Source of the DNA: Sellimonas catena
GTDB taxonomy: Bacteria > Bacillota > Clostridia > Lachnospirales > Lachnospiraceae
Reading direction: 5' to 3' (one strand)
NCBI RefSeq assembly: GCF_045063725.1
Contig: NZ_CP173695.1
DNA length: 64,000 nucleotides
Shown here: positions 14,761 to 23,574 of the stretch, in pieces
How the letters are laid out: each line of letters starts with the position of its first letter
How positions within the stretch are numbered: position 1 is the stretch's first letter
The notes under the pieces: model-generated
Database searches by the model: none
Told to the model about the DNA's origin: nothing
Seen by the model: only the letters and a program-made list of their open reading frames with translations
Made by a program: the position numbers and the translations under genes

Positions 14761-17102
14761 TGTTCTCCCTCCTGTTCTATTTTTTCTGCAAGTGCCGTAT
14801 TTAGTACTTCTTCCATCCGTGAAACGAACCGGATCTCCAGTCCTTTTGTGATTTCCCTGGAGATTTCCTCCACATCCGCCTGATTTTCAGATGGTACAAG
14901 CACACACCGCACGCCTGCGTTTTTCGCTGCCAGCAGTTTTTCTTTTAATCCTCCAATCGGAAGCACCCTTCCGCGAAGCGTAATTTCTCCGGTCATGGCC
15001 ACATCCGCACGGACCTTTTTGCCTGTCACCGCGGAAAGGATCGCCGTGGCCATCGTAATGCCCGCAGATGGTCCATCCTTCGGCACTGCCCCTTCCGGAA
15101 TATGTACATGAATGTCATGCTTTTCAAAAAAGTCTTCTTCGATTCCACAGCGGCCGCTGATGGAACGGATATAACTGATTCCGGCCTGCGCAGACTCTTT
15201 CATGACGTCACCCATCTGTCCTGTCAGCAGGAGATTTCCCTTTCCGGAAAGAACATTGACCTCAATCTGAAGTGTATCCCCTCCAACGCTTGTCCATGCA
15301 AGACCTGTCACAATTCCCACTTCATCCTGGCTGTTTGCCATATGATAGTGGTATTTTTCTTTTCCAAGATACTGTCCCAGATTCCGTTCCGTGATACGTA
15401 CCCGCTTTTTTCCCGACTCCAGAATCTCCTTGGCCGCTTTTCTGCAAAGCTCCCCAATGGTTCGCTCCAAGGTACGGACACCGGCCTCTTTCGTGTAATT
15501 GCGGATGATTTTCCACAATGCTCCATCCGAAATACTGAGAAGTCCACCTTCCAGCCCGTGACGCTCCAGCTGTTTCTTCATCAGATGCTCTTTCGCAATG
15601 TGCATCTTTTCATTTTCCGTATAGCTGGAGACCGAAATCACTTCCATTCTGTCAAGAAGCGGTCTTGGAATCGTCTGAAGGGTGTTGGCGGTTGTCACAA
15701 AGACAACTTCCGAGAGATCCAGCGGTACTTCCAGATAATGATCCCGGAATTTTTTATTCTGTTCCGAATCCAGAACCTCCAGAAGCGCGGAAAAGGTATC
15801 CCCTTTATTATAATCAGTGCTCACCTTGTCAATCTCGTCCAAAAGCATCACGGGATTTTTGACCCCCGCTTTCCGAAGCCCATCCGCGATTCTTCCCGGC
15901 ATCGCTCCTACATAGGTCTTTCTGTGTCCCCGGATCTCCGCCTCATCTCTGACACCTCCGAGAGAGATTCTTACATAAGGCTTTTTCATGGACTCCGCAA
16001 GGGATTTCGCAATGGATGTTTTTCCAGTTCCCGGAGGTCCCACAAGACACAAAATAGAAGATCCGCTGCGTTTTGTCAGTTCTCTGACCGCCAGATATTC
16101 AAGCACCCGTTCTTTGACTTCTTTCAGACCATAATGCTCTGCCTCAAGAATCTCTTTGGCATGTTTCATATCGGTATATTCCTCCGCCCTTTTATCCCAG
16201 GGCATCTCCAGCATTGTCTCAAGATAGGTACGGATGACTCCTGCCTCGGTCGGGTTGTTTACTGTATTTTTAAACCGGCGTATTTCTTTTGCCACTTTCT
16301 CGTGTACTTCCTCCGGAGCCTGCATTTTCTTTTCTGCTTTTTCGAATTCTTCCGCGTCGGACAATGTTCCGTCCTCTCCCAGCTCTTCACGGATATATTT
16401 TAACTGTTCTCTCAGAATGTATTCCCGCTGGCCTTTGTCGATCCGCTCTCTGACTTTCTTTTCAATTTCTGCGGTAATATCTGCCGCCCGTGTATCTTCC
16501 TCGATCCTGGCTACAAGCGTATAGTAGCGTTCCAGAAGATCATCTTCATCCAGCAGTTTCTGAAGTACAACGGAATCCAGTCCGATCCCTGCCGCCGCTT
16601 CTCCTGCCATTTCATAGACATCATCAAGCTTCAGGATATCCCGGATCACTCCTTCCGGAACACGCCGTGTCTTTTTTACATAAATCTTCAGGGCATCTGT
16701 CAGAATTTTTTTCATTCCCTCCAGAGATACCCCTTCCGGAAGGTCCGGACGCTTTTCCTGACAAATGGAAATATCTGCCTCCCAGTATCCTTCCACCTCA
16801 CGCATCTCTCTTAACACTGCCCTCTTTTCACCGTAAACCATCACTCTGAGACCCTTTTGAGGCACCCGTACAACCTGCCGGACTTCCGCCAGCACACCGG
16901 TACGGCATAGTTCCTCTTTCTGCGGCTCTTCAGTTTTATCTTCTTTCTGTCTGATCAGGAACACCTTCTGTCCTGCAAGCATTGCCTGCTGAACACTTTC
17001 CATGGATTTGATCCTGACAACATCAAAATGTACTGCCATACCCGGGAAGACGGTCAGGCCCCGGATCGGCACCATTGGTATATGATTGATCTGTTCTGTC
17101 AT
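14754..17102 (-). CDS. lon: ATP-dependent Lon protease
   Basis: A 782-residue LonA protease: N-terminal substrate-binding domain (IPMVPIRGLTVFPGMAVHFD), coiled coil, AAA+ module with Walker A GPPGTGKTS and Walker B MLLDEIDKV, and the C-terminal peptidase with the Ser679-Lys722 dyad in DGPSAGI and GGLKEKLLAAK. It degrades misfolded and selected regulatory proteins in the cytoplasm. Full length. The start follows GGAGGAATTA. It lies downstream of clpX after a hairpin that may partly terminate clpX transcripts, and overlaps ysxC by seven bases. Confidence 0.98.
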   Translation of the reverse strand: MTEQINHIPMVPIRGLTVFPGMAVHFDVVRIKSMESVQQAMLAGQKVFLIRQKEDKTEEPQKEELCRTGVLAEVRQVVRVPQKGLRVMVYGEKRAVLREMREVEGYWEADISICQEKRPDLPEGVSLEGMKKILTDALKIYVKKTRRVPEGVIRDILKLDDVYEMAGEAAAGIGLDSVVLQKLLDEDDLLERYYTLVARIEEDTRAADITAEIEKKVRERIDKGQREYILREQLKYIREELGEDGTLSDAEEFEKAEKKMQAPEEVHEKVAKEIRRFKNTVNNPTEAGVIRTYLETMLEMPWDKRAEEYTDMKHAKEILEAEHYGLKEVKERVLEYLAVRELTKRSGSSILCLVGPPGTGKTSIAKSLAESMKKPYVRISLGGVRDEAEIRGHRKTYVGAMPGRIADGLRKAGVKNPVMLLDEIDKVSTDYNKGDTFSALLEVLDSEQNKKFRDHYLEVPLDLSEVVFVTTANTLQTIPRPLLDRMEVISVSSYTENEKMHIAKEHLMKKQLERHGLEGGLLSISDGALWKIIRNYTKEAGVRTLERTIGELCRKAAKEILESGKKRVRITERNLGQYLGKEKYHYHMANSQDEVGIVTGLAWTSVGGDTLQIEVNVLSGKGNLLLTGQMGDVMKESAQAGISYIRSISGRCGIEEDFFEKHDIHVHIPEGAVPKDGPSAGITMATAILSAVTGKKVRADVAMTGEITLRGRVLPIGGLKEKLLAAKNAGVRCVLVPSENQADVEEISREITKGLEIRFVSRMEEVLNTALAEKIEQEGEQW

Positions 17103-17120
17103 TAATTCCTCCGTATTTTA

Positions 17121-17150
17121 CAAAAGGTGCAGGTATAATTACCTGCACCT
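17121..17150 (-). terminator. Hairpin between clpX and lon, partial terminator
   Basis: Perfect 11-base stem, AGGTGCAGGTA (17125-17135) with TACCTGCACCT (17140-17150), followed on minus by TTTTG. The short T run suggests partial termination or transcript processing inside the operon. Confidence 0.6.
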
Positions 17151-17165
17151 CTCTCATTCTGTCTA

Positions 17166-18416
17166 TTATGCACTTTCAGATTCACGTTCTTCATGCTCGG
17201 TCTTTGGCAGGCTCTTTCCCTCAACAGCATCTTTGGTAATGATGCATGTTTTCAGCGTCTCATCCGATGGAGCCCTGTACATGATGTCCATCATGACGTT
17301 TTCCATTATCGCTCTTAATCCTCTGGCTCCGGTATTTCTTGCAATCGAACGGTCCGCAATCGCCTCAAGCGCATCTTTATCAAACTGCAGGCTGACTCCG
17401 TCGAGTTCCATCAGTTTCTGATACTGCTTCACAATCGAGCTCTTTGGCTCTGTCAAAATCTGAATCAGTGCCTCTCTGTCAAGAGATTCCAGTGCGACAA
17501 TCACCGGAACACGTCCGACGAATTCCGGAATAAGGCCGAATTTAACAAGATCCTGCGGCAGTACCTGATTTAACAGTCTGTCCAGATTGTCTTCATGATT
17601 GGTTGCAATTTCCGCATTAAATCCTATGGATTTCTGGTCGATTCTCTTTTCGATGATCTTGTCAATCCCCTCAAACGCTCCGCCGCAAATGAAAAGGATA
17701 TTGGACGTATCAATCTGATACAGCTCCTGATGCGGATGTTTTCTTCCGCCCTGCGGAGGCACGGATGCAATCGTACCTTCAATGATTTTCAGAAGCGCCT
17801 GCTGTACCCCTTCTCCTGATACATCTCTTGTAATGGATGGATTTTCGGATTTTCTTGTAATCTTGTCAATCTCATCGATATAAATAATTCCGTATTCTGC
17901 TCTTTCTATATCACCGTCAGCAGCCTGAATAATCTTCAAAAGAATGTTTTCCACATCTTCTCCGACATATCCCGCTTCTGTCAGCGTCGTGGCATCCGCA
18001 ATCGCAAACGGCACATTCAGCACTTTTGCAAGCGTCTGTGCAAGAAGCGTCTTTCCGCTTCCGGTCGGTCCAAGCATAAGAATATTGCTTTTCTGCAGTT
18101 CCACTCCCAGATCTTTTTCCGCCTTAATCCGTTTATAATGATTATAAACAGCAACGGAAAGAACCTTTTTTGCTTCCTCCTGACCAATGACATAGTCATC
18201 CAGAAAGCTTTTTATTTCCTCCGGCTTCAAGAGATTAATCTCTCCAAGCCCGTTGTCTTCGTTCTCATATTCGAATTCTTCCTCTATAATTTCGGCACAG
18301 ATCTCGATACATTCATCACAGATGTAAGCACCGTTTGGTCCCGCAATCAGCTTGCGCACCTGTGACTGTGTCTTATTACAGAAGGAACATCTTACCACAT
18401 CTTCTTTTAAAGCCAT
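17166..18416 (-). CDS. clpX: ClpX, ATPase subunit of the ClpXP protease
   Basis: A 416-residue unfoldase. An N-terminal zinc finger has Cys10, Cys13, Cys33 and Cys36 (CSFC ... CDEC). The AAA+ core has Walker A GPTGSGKT, Walker B IIYIDEIDKI, the pore loop EAGYVGEDVEN and the ClpP-binding IGF-type loop KSIGFNAE. A GTG two codons upstream is open, but GAGGTG spaces correctly to the ATG at 18416. It is the partner of ClpP immediately upstream. Confidence 0.98.
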   Translation of the reverse strand: MALKEDVVRCSFCNKTQSQVRKLIAGPNGAYICDECIEICAEIIEEEFEYENEDNGLGEINLLKPEEIKSFLDDYVIGQEEAKKVLSVAVYNHYKRIKAEKDLGVELQKSNILMLGPTGSGKTLLAQTLAKVLNVPFAIADATTLTEAGYVGEDVENILLKIIQAADGDIERAEYGIIYIDEIDKITRKSENPSITRDVSGEGVQQALLKIIEGTIASVPPQGGRKHPHQELYQIDTSNILFICGGAFEGIDKIIEKRIDQKSIGFNAEIATNHEDNLDRLLNQVLPQDLVKFGLIPEFVGRVPVIVALESLDREALIQILTEPKSSIVKQYQKLMELDGVSLQFDKDALEAIADRSIARNTGARGLRAIMENVMMDIMYRAPSDETLKTCIITKDAVEGKSLPKTEHEERESESA

Positions 18417-18464
18417 TCTCACACCTCATTTATATACTTTCCGCATTGTATTATGAAACACGGA

Positions 18465-18498
18465 AAGGGGATGCCCCAAGCACATGGGACAGCCCCTT
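18465..18498 (-). other. Intercistronic hairpin between clpP and clpX
   Basis: Two-tier stem, AAGGGG (18465-18470) with CCCCTT (18493-18498) and inner CCCA with TGGG. The T run on minus is only three bases, so it looks more like a stability or processing element than a full terminator. Confidence 0.45.
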
Positions 18499-18507
18499 GT
18501 TTCCCCT

Positions 18508-19089
18508 TTACCGGCTCGTGATGACCTCATCAATTAAACCGTATTCTTTTGCTTCCTCAGCAGACATGAAATTGTCACGATCTGTATCACGGCTGATCGT
18601 TTCCAGTGTCTGCCCGGTATTCGCTGCCAGAATTTCATTCAATTTCCGGCGGGTTTTCAGAATATGCTCTGCAGCAATCTGTATCTCTGATGCCTGACCC
18701 TGTGCACCACCTGATGGCTGATGAATCATGATCTCAGCGTTCGGAAGCGCAAGACGCTTCCCTTTTTTCCCTCCGGAGAGAAGGAAAGATCCCATACTTG
18801 CAGCCATTCCAATACAGATCGTAGACACATCACACTTGATGTACTGCATCGTATCATAAATTGCCAGACCTGCCGTCACAGAACCGCCCGGACTGTTGAT
18901 GTATAAATTGATATCCTTTCCCGGATCCTCTGCTTCCAGGAACAGGAGCTGTGCAACAATCACACTCGCTGAAGCATCATTTACCTCACCGTCCAGAAAA
19001 ATGATTCTGTCTTTTAAAAGTCTTGAGTAGATGTCGTATGAACGCTCTCCACGGCTTGTCTGCTCAATGACATAAGGTACTAAACTCAT
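18508..19089 (-). CDS. clpP: ClpP, proteolytic subunit of ClpXP
   Basis: A 193-residue serine peptidase with the triad Ser98 (GMAASMGSF), His123 (EIMIHQPSGG) and Asp172 (ISRDTDRDN), and the SPGGSVTAGLAIYDTM segment. It assembles as a tetradecamer that degrades proteins fed by ClpX. Length is standard; the short propeptide typical of the family is present (first about 15 residues). It lies 29 bases after trigger factor. No CtsR-type heptad repeats are visible upstream. Confidence 0.98.
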   Translation of the reverse strand: MSLVPYVIEQTSRGERSYDIYSRLLKDRIIFLDGEVNDASASVIVAQLLFLEAEDPGKDINLYINSPGGSVTAGLAIYDTMQYIKCDVSTICIGMAASMGSFLLSGGKKGKRLALPNAEIMIHQPSGGAQGQASEIQIAAEHILKTRRKLNEILAANTGQTLETISRDTDRDNFMSAEEAKEYGLIDEVITSR

Positions 19090-19118
19090 GCAATATGCCT
19101 CCTTATTATTTATGTCTC

Positions 19119-20405
19119 TTATTCTTCTACCGCATTATCAACAAGGAATGTAACAGCTTCCTGAACAGCCATGTCCAGTTTCATCTGTTCTTTTTCTTTT
19201 TCTCCCATGAATTCTTTCAGCTTGTCTGCTTCCATCTTGTAAGCATCAGCCATCTTCTGGATTTCCTCGTCGATTTTCTCATCGCTGATTTCGATGTTTT
19301 CCGCTTTTACGATCGCTTCCAGAACAAGTCTTGTCTGAATTCTCTTTAATGCCTGCGGTTTCAGCTCATCTGTCATCTTCTCAGCTGTCATTCCTGTAAA
19401 CTGGAAGTACTGATCAAGAGTCAGCCCCTGCTGCTGTAATCTCTGAGCAAAATCATTTGCCATCTGTCTTACTTCTGTGTCAACCATGGCATCCGGAATA
19501 TCCATCTGCGCGTTTGCAACAGCTTCTTCTACTGCTTTGTCTTCCTGTTTTCTCTTGCCTTCTGCGATCTTCTGCTCTTTGATCTTTGCCTTGATGTCTG
19601 CTTTGTAAGCGTCCAGAGTTTCAAACTCGGAAACTTCGGATGCGAACTCGTCATCCAGTTCCGGAAGTTCTTTTACTTTGATCTCATGCACTGTACATTT
19701 GAAGACTGCTTCTTTTCCTGCCAGGTCTTTTGCATGGTACTCTTCCGGGAATTTTACATTCACTTCTTTTTCTTCTTCCAGGTTTGCGCCGATCAGCTGC
19801 TCTTCAAATCCCGGGATGAATGCTCCGGAGCCGATTGTCAGCGGGTAGTTTTCTCCTTTTCCGCCTTCAAAAGCAACACCGTCTACAAATCCTTCAAAGT
19901 CAAGTACAACTTCGTCTTTATCCTGAACCGGACGGTCTGTCACAGAAACTGTTCTTGCGTTCTTTTCCTGTTCTTCAACAAGTTTTGCTTCGATCTCTTT
20001 CTGTGTCACACGGTTGGAAATCTTTTCAACCTTTAATCCTTTGTATTCTCCTAATGTAACTTCCGGCTTTAAAGCCACCTCAGCTGTAAAAATAAATGGT
20101 TTGCCTTTTTCAATCTGTACGATATCAATCTTCGGCTGTGATACGATCTCAAGATCCTCTTCATCATATACTTTTCCGTATGCTTCCGGAATCAGCTGGT
20201 TTGCAGCGTCATCATAGAAAACTTCCGGTCCGTACATTTTTTCGATCATCTGGCGCGGCACTTTTCCTTTACGGAATCCTGGGATGCTGATGTTTTTCTT
20301 CTGCTTGTTGTAAGCTCCCTGGAGTGCTTTTTCCAGTTCTTCGGCAGAAACTTCGATCGTCAGTTTCGCCATGTTGTGTTCCAGTTTCTCTACTTGTAAA
20401 CTCAT
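19119..20405 (-). CDS. tig: Trigger factor, ribosome-associated chaperone and prolyl isomerase
   Basis: A 428-residue trigger factor. The N-terminal ribosome-binding domain carries the signature GFRKGKVPRQMIEKMYG (about 44-60); a FKBP-type PPIase domain (about 160-245, VTDRPVQDKDEVVLDFEGF, FPEEYHAKDLAGKEAVF) and a helical C-terminal domain follow. It binds nascent chains at the tunnel exit. The start follows AGGAGGAAATGTAA. It heads the tig-clpP-clpX-lon-ysxC group, an arrangement widely kept in Firmicutes. Confidence 0.98.
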   Translation of the reverse strand: MSLQVEKLEHNMAKLTIEVSAEELEKALQGAYNKQKKNISIPGFRKGKVPRQMIEKMYGPEVFYDDAANQLIPEAYGKVYDEEDLEIVSQPKIDIVQIEKGKPFIFTAEVALKPEVTLGEYKGLKVEKISNRVTQKEIEAKLVEEQEKNARTVSVTDRPVQDKDEVVLDFEGFVDGVAFEGGKGENYPLTIGSGAFIPGFEEQLIGANLEEEKEVNVKFPEEYHAKDLAGKEAVFKCTVHEIKVKELPELDDEFASEVSEFETLDAYKADIKAKIKEQKIAEGKRKQEDKAVEEAVANAQMDIPDAMVDTEVRQMANDFAQRLQQQGLTLDQYFQFTGMTAEKMTDELKPQALKRIQTRLVLEAIVKAENIEISDEKIDEEIQKMADAYKMEADKLKEFMGEKEKEQMKLDMAVQEAVTFLVDNAVEE

Positions 20406-20477
20406 TTACATTTCCTCCTAAATCTTATCGTATATGCGAAAAGTCGGCAGACTTATCTACATTACACTGATTGTATG

Positions 20478-20506
20478 AGTATACCATATTCTTATTCGAA
20501 TTTCCA
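20478..20506 (-). promoter_or_regulatory. Probable tig promoter
   Basis: On minus, TGGAAA (20501-20506), 17 bases, TATACT (20478-20483), about 75 bases before the tig start. Confidence 0.45.
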
Positions 20507-20567
20507 GTCTTACCTTTACTTTTCCTCATATTTTCGCCGTTTTCTGCCGGAAGACGCATTTTGACTC

Positions 20568-21242
20568 TTAGTCCGTGCTGCCGACTTCGTCCATTCGGAA
20601 AAACTGTTCCAGAAGTGTCTGGTATTCTTCCTCACTGACCGAATAGGTGTCTCCGTCATCTGCCTCCACTTTCACAATCACGGTCTCCGGATCGGAGTAC
20701 TGCATATTCAGGTACGCTTCTTCCAGAAGATCATATGCTCTGAATAAATAATCATACTGCATCATCTCCTGAATTTCTTCTTCTGTTCCTTCATATCCTC
20801 CGTTCTGCGCGGACTGTTCAATTTCCTTTGATGCCTCCTGCAGCGCAGGTACGTAATTGACAAACAGATCTACCGGCTGAATCTCCACAGATACTTCGTA
20901 CTCTTTTGGATCTGTCTTCTCCGCTTTCTGCACATCATATTTCATCACACTGAAAATCTCTTTTACAAGTGTTTCGTACTCATACAATGTATAATCACTG
21001 AGCTCATCATAACCGGATGTCAGATAATCATAGACAAACTGATCGACAGCCGCCTCATAATCCTGTTTCAGTTCATATTCGGATGTATCCATGATTCTGG
21101 ACGCCTCCGTAAATTCCCCCTGGAGTCTCTCATCGAGTACGGCTTGTACATACCCTGCTGCATCAAAGTCTCCACCGCATCCGGCAAAGGCCATCATGCC
21201 GGCAAGGACCGCAGCCGCCAAAGCACAGGCTTTTTTTCTCAT
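20568..21242 (-). CDS. Putative lipoprotein of unknown function
   Basis: A 224-residue protein with a lipoprotein signal peptide: basic MRKK, hydrophobic core and lipobox AFAGC with the modified Cys at residue 22. The mature part is acidic and helical, with no catalytic motif that I recognise; it contains repeated Asp/Glu/Tyr-rich helices such as YDYLTSGYDEL and DYLFRAYDLLEEAY. It probably sits on the outer face of the membrane. It is transcribed towards, but separately from, tig. I do not recognise the family with confidence. Confidence 0.75.
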   Translation of the reverse strand: MRKKACALAAAVLAGMMAFAGCGGDFDAAGYVQAVLDERLQGEFTEASRIMDTSEYELKQDYEAAVDQFVYDYLTSGYDELSDYTLYEYETLVKEIFSVMKYDVQKAEKTDPKEYEVSVEIQPVDLFVNYVPALQEASKEIEQSAQNGGYEGTEEEIQEMMQYDYLFRAYDLLEEAYLNMQYSDPETVIVKVEADDGDTYSVSEEEYQTLLEQFFRMDEVGSTD

Positions 21243-21381
21243 GATTTTCTCCTCCTTGTTCGTTTTTGATTCTATCAGACTCTATAAAAAAAAGCAACCT
21301 AAGTCCGTTTTCCCTTGTTTTCCTTCCGCAGTACATTTATACTGAAAGAACAGATCATACTATTACAAGGAGGAAACATTT

Positions 21382-21825
21382 GTGGAAATTGAACGTAAAT
21401 ACCTCATCGAATCCTGCCCTCTGCCTCTGGAAGATTTTCCATATCATGAGATGGAGCAGGGCTATCTGAATACCAGTCCCGTTGTTCGTATCCGCCGGTC
21501 GGACGAGGATTATACATTGACCTATAAATCCAAAGGCCTGATGGTCCGCGAAGAATATAACCTTCCTCTTACAAAGGAGGCCTATGAACATCTTCTTACC
21601 AAAATTGACGGAAGACTGATTCAGAAAAGACGTTATCTGATTCCTCTCGAAGGCGGACTGACAATCGAACTCGACTGTTTTAAGGGAGACCTGGCTCCGC
21701 TTATGCTGGCAGAAGTAGAATTTCCTTCTGTAGAGATGGCCGATTCCTTTACTCCGCCCTCCTGGTTTTCAGAAGATGTAACGTTTTCTGTTCTTTATCA
21801 CAACAGCACATTAAGCAAATTATAA
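21382..21825 (+). CDS. CYTH-domain protein (triphosphate tunnel metalloenzyme)
   Basis: A 147-residue CYTH protein. The EIERKYLI motif at the N-terminus is the ExExK signature, followed by basic strands (VVRIRRSDEDYTLTYKSKG, IQKRRYLIPL) and acidic strands (TIELDCFKGD, MLAEVEFPS) that line the triphosphate tunnel. Bacterial members hydrolyse tripolyphosphate or nucleoside triphosphates; the exact substrate is unknown. The start is a GTG at 21382, eight bases after AAGGAGG. A small terminator follows the stop. Confidence 0.9.
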   Translation: MEIERKYLIESCPLPLEDFPYHEMEQGYLNTSPVVRIRRSDEDYTLTYKSKGLMVREEYNLPLTKEAYEHLLTKIDGRLIQKRRYLIPLEGGLTIELDCFKGDLAPLMLAEVEFPSVEMADSFTPPSWFSEDVTFSVLYHNSTLSKL

Positions 21826-21827
21826 AT

Positions 21828-21850
21828 AGCAACGTTTTGTTGCTTTTCTT
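21828..21850 (+). terminator. Weak terminator after the CYTH gene
   Basis: Six-base stem AGCAAC (21828-21833) with GTTGCT (21839-21844), five-base loop, then TTTCTTT. Confidence 0.6.
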
Positions 21851-21864
21851 TCCATAGATACATT

Positions 21865-21912
21865 TTGTGGCATTATCTGAATTTTTATATAGAAACTGAT
21901 ATACTGTTTCTA
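21865..21912 (+). promoter_or_regulatory. Promoter of the XRE regulator with a dyad operator
   Basis: TTGTGG (21865-21870), 17 bases, TATAGA (21888-21893). The -10 overlaps a perfect inverted repeat TAGAAAC-N9-GTTTCTA (21890-21912) covering the transcription start, the expected place for an autoregulatory operator. Confidence 0.6.
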
Positions 21913-21928
21913 AAAATGGAGGTATGCC

Positions 21929-22309
21929 ATGGCAAATGTACAGCTTGCAAAGAATCTCAGGACTCTTCGCAAAAAATACAACTACACACAGAAACAACTC
22001 AGCTCTATCCTGAACATTACCAGACAGGCGTACTCTCACTACGAACAGGCGCTCAGAGAACCGGACCTGTCTACTTTGATCCGTTTTTCTGATTTTTATA
22101 AAATCACGCTTGATGAACTGGTCGCCGGTGTCATTGATGCCGATCAGATTCAAGAATCCTTTCCGGTCTATCAGTATCATCTTTGCGAAACAGAAGATCA
22201 GAAACACTCAATCTGCTTAACGGATCCGGAAATCGACCTTATTATGAAATACCGGTACTCCTCTGAAAATGACCGTCAGATTGTTCGTGGATTTCTGAAA
22301 GACAAATAA
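21929..22309 (+). CDS. XRE-family helix-turn-helix regulator
   Basis: A 126-residue regulator. Residues 5-65 form a Cro/CI-type HTH (AKNLRTLRKKYNYTQKQLSS, ITRQAYSHYEQALREPDLST, then FYKITLDELV). The C-terminal half (about 70-126) is a short domain with a PEIDLIMKYRYSSENDRQIV helix, close to a pattern seen in clostridial XRE regulators of unknown function. The start follows GGAGG with good spacing. The dyad at its promoter suggests autorepression. No obvious target gene is adjacent besides the upstream CYTH gene. Confidence 0.88.
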   Translation: MANVQLAKNLRTLRKKYNYTQKQLSSILNITRQAYSHYEQALREPDLSTLIRFSDFYKITLDELVAGVIDADQIQESFPVYQYHLCETEDQKHSICLTDPEIDLIMKYRYSSENDRQIVRGFLKDK

Positions 22310-22347
22310 TCCCCTAACCGTACTAACGGAAAGGGGATTTCTTATTT
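22308..22347. terminator. Bidirectional terminator between the XRE gene and lysC
   Basis: Stem AATCCCC (22308-22314) with GGGGATT (22333-22339) and inner CCG/CGG, followed on plus by a T-rich run. Convergent genes flank it. Confidence 0.8.
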
Positions 22348-22356
22348 TTCTGTTTT

Positions 22357-23565
22357 TTAATCATTCAGTCCAAATCCGTCATGGATTGCAATCATTGCTT
22401 TTTCTGTATCTTTTTCATCGATCAGAACAGTGATACGGATTTCAGATGTGGAAATCATGTTGATATTGATGTTGGAGTTAAACAGAGATTCAAACATCTT
22501 TGCCGCAACTCCCGGATTGCTGAGCATACCGGCTCCTACAATGGATACCTTTGCCACATCGGTGCTGTATGTAAGCTCTTTGATCGTAAGAACTTCTTTT
22601 TTCTCTTCAAGAATAGCAAGTACTTCTTTCAGATCTTCCTCGGATACGGTAAAAGAAATATCCTTTGTTCCGTTTCTTCCTACAGACTGCAGGATGATAT
22701 CCACATTGATGTTGTTTTTCGCAAGTGTATTAAAGATTTTGAACGCGATTCCCGGCTCATCTTTTACTCCAATCGCAGAAATTCTTACTGTATTTCTGTC
22801 AGCCGCCACACCGGTGATTAACATTTTTTCCATTTTTACTACCTCCTTGACTACGGTTCCCTCTTCTGATGTAAGACTGGAGCGTACAACCAGCTCGACG
22901 CCATACTTCTTGGCCATCTCAACGGACCGGTTATGAAGCACCTTTGCTCCTGAAGTCGCAAGTTCCAGCATTTCATCGTAAATAATCTCGTCAATTTTTC
23001 TTGCATTTTTTACAATTCTCGGATCTGCCGTGTAGACACCGTCCACATCGGTATAGATTTCGCACTTGTCAGCATGAAGTGCTGCCGCAAGCGCAACCGC
23101 AGTAGTATCGGAACCGCCTCGTCCCAGGGTAGAGTAATCATCGTATTTGTTAATTCCCTGGAATCCGGTCACAATTACAATCTTTCTCGCTTCCAGTTCG
23201 TGCTGGATCCGCTCAGTATCGATCCGTTTGAATCTTGCATTTCCATATCTTGCCGTACAGTGCATCCGCACCTGAAAAGCGTTCAGAGAGATTGCCGGGA
23301 CATCATATGAGTGAAATGCCATCGCCATCAGCGCAACGGATACCTGCTCTCCCGTAGTCAGGAGCATATCCAGCTCCCTTTTCGGCGCGTTTGGATTGAT
23401 GCTCTGCGCCAGTTCCAGAAGTTCGTCTGTTGTATCTCCCATAGCTGAAAGTACTACAATTACATCATTCCCTTTTTTATAATCCTCAATGCAGCGCCTT
23501 GCCACATTGAAGATTCTTTCTCTGTTTGCGACAGAGCTTCCCCCGAATTTCTTTACTATCAGCAT
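22357..23565 (-). CDS. lysC: Aspartate kinase
   Basis: A 402-residue monofunctional aspartokinase that phosphorylates L-aspartate, the entry to lysine, threonine and methionine synthesis. The N-terminal kinase domain has KKFGGSSVAN and the GRGGSDTTAVALAAAL phosphate loop; VDGVYTADPRIV is also conserved. Two C-terminal ACT domains (about 265-335 and 345-402) have the expected VGAGMLSNPGVAAKMF and sense end-product amino acids. It is nine bases after the mutase-like gene, so the threonine-side genes and the first step are co-transcribed. No lysine riboswitch is seen. Confidence 0.97.
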   Translation of the reverse strand: MLIVKKFGGSSVANRERIFNVARRCIEDYKKGNDVIVVLSAMGDTTDELLELAQSINPNAPKRELDMLLTTGEQVSVALMAMAFHSYDVPAISLNAFQVRMHCTARYGNARFKRIDTERIQHELEARKIVIVTGFQGINKYDDYSTLGRGGSDTTAVALAAALHADKCEIYTDVDGVYTADPRIVKNARKIDEIIYDEMLELATSGAKVLHNRSVEMAKKYGVELVVRSSLTSEEGTVVKEVVKMEKMLITGVAADRNTVRISAIGVKDEPGIAFKIFNTLAKNNINVDIILQSVGRNGTKDISFTVSEEDLKEVLAILEEKKEVLTIKELTYSTDVAKVSIVGAGMLSNPGVAAKMFESLFNSNININMISTSEIRITVLIDEKDTEKAMIAIHDGFGLND

Positions 23566-23574
23566 AATTTCCTC

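Noticed and set aside
15102..16403. 433-codon open frame on plus opposite lon
   Set aside because: Mirror of the lon coding frame: no ribosome site, Cys/His/Phe-rich composition and no family resemblance.
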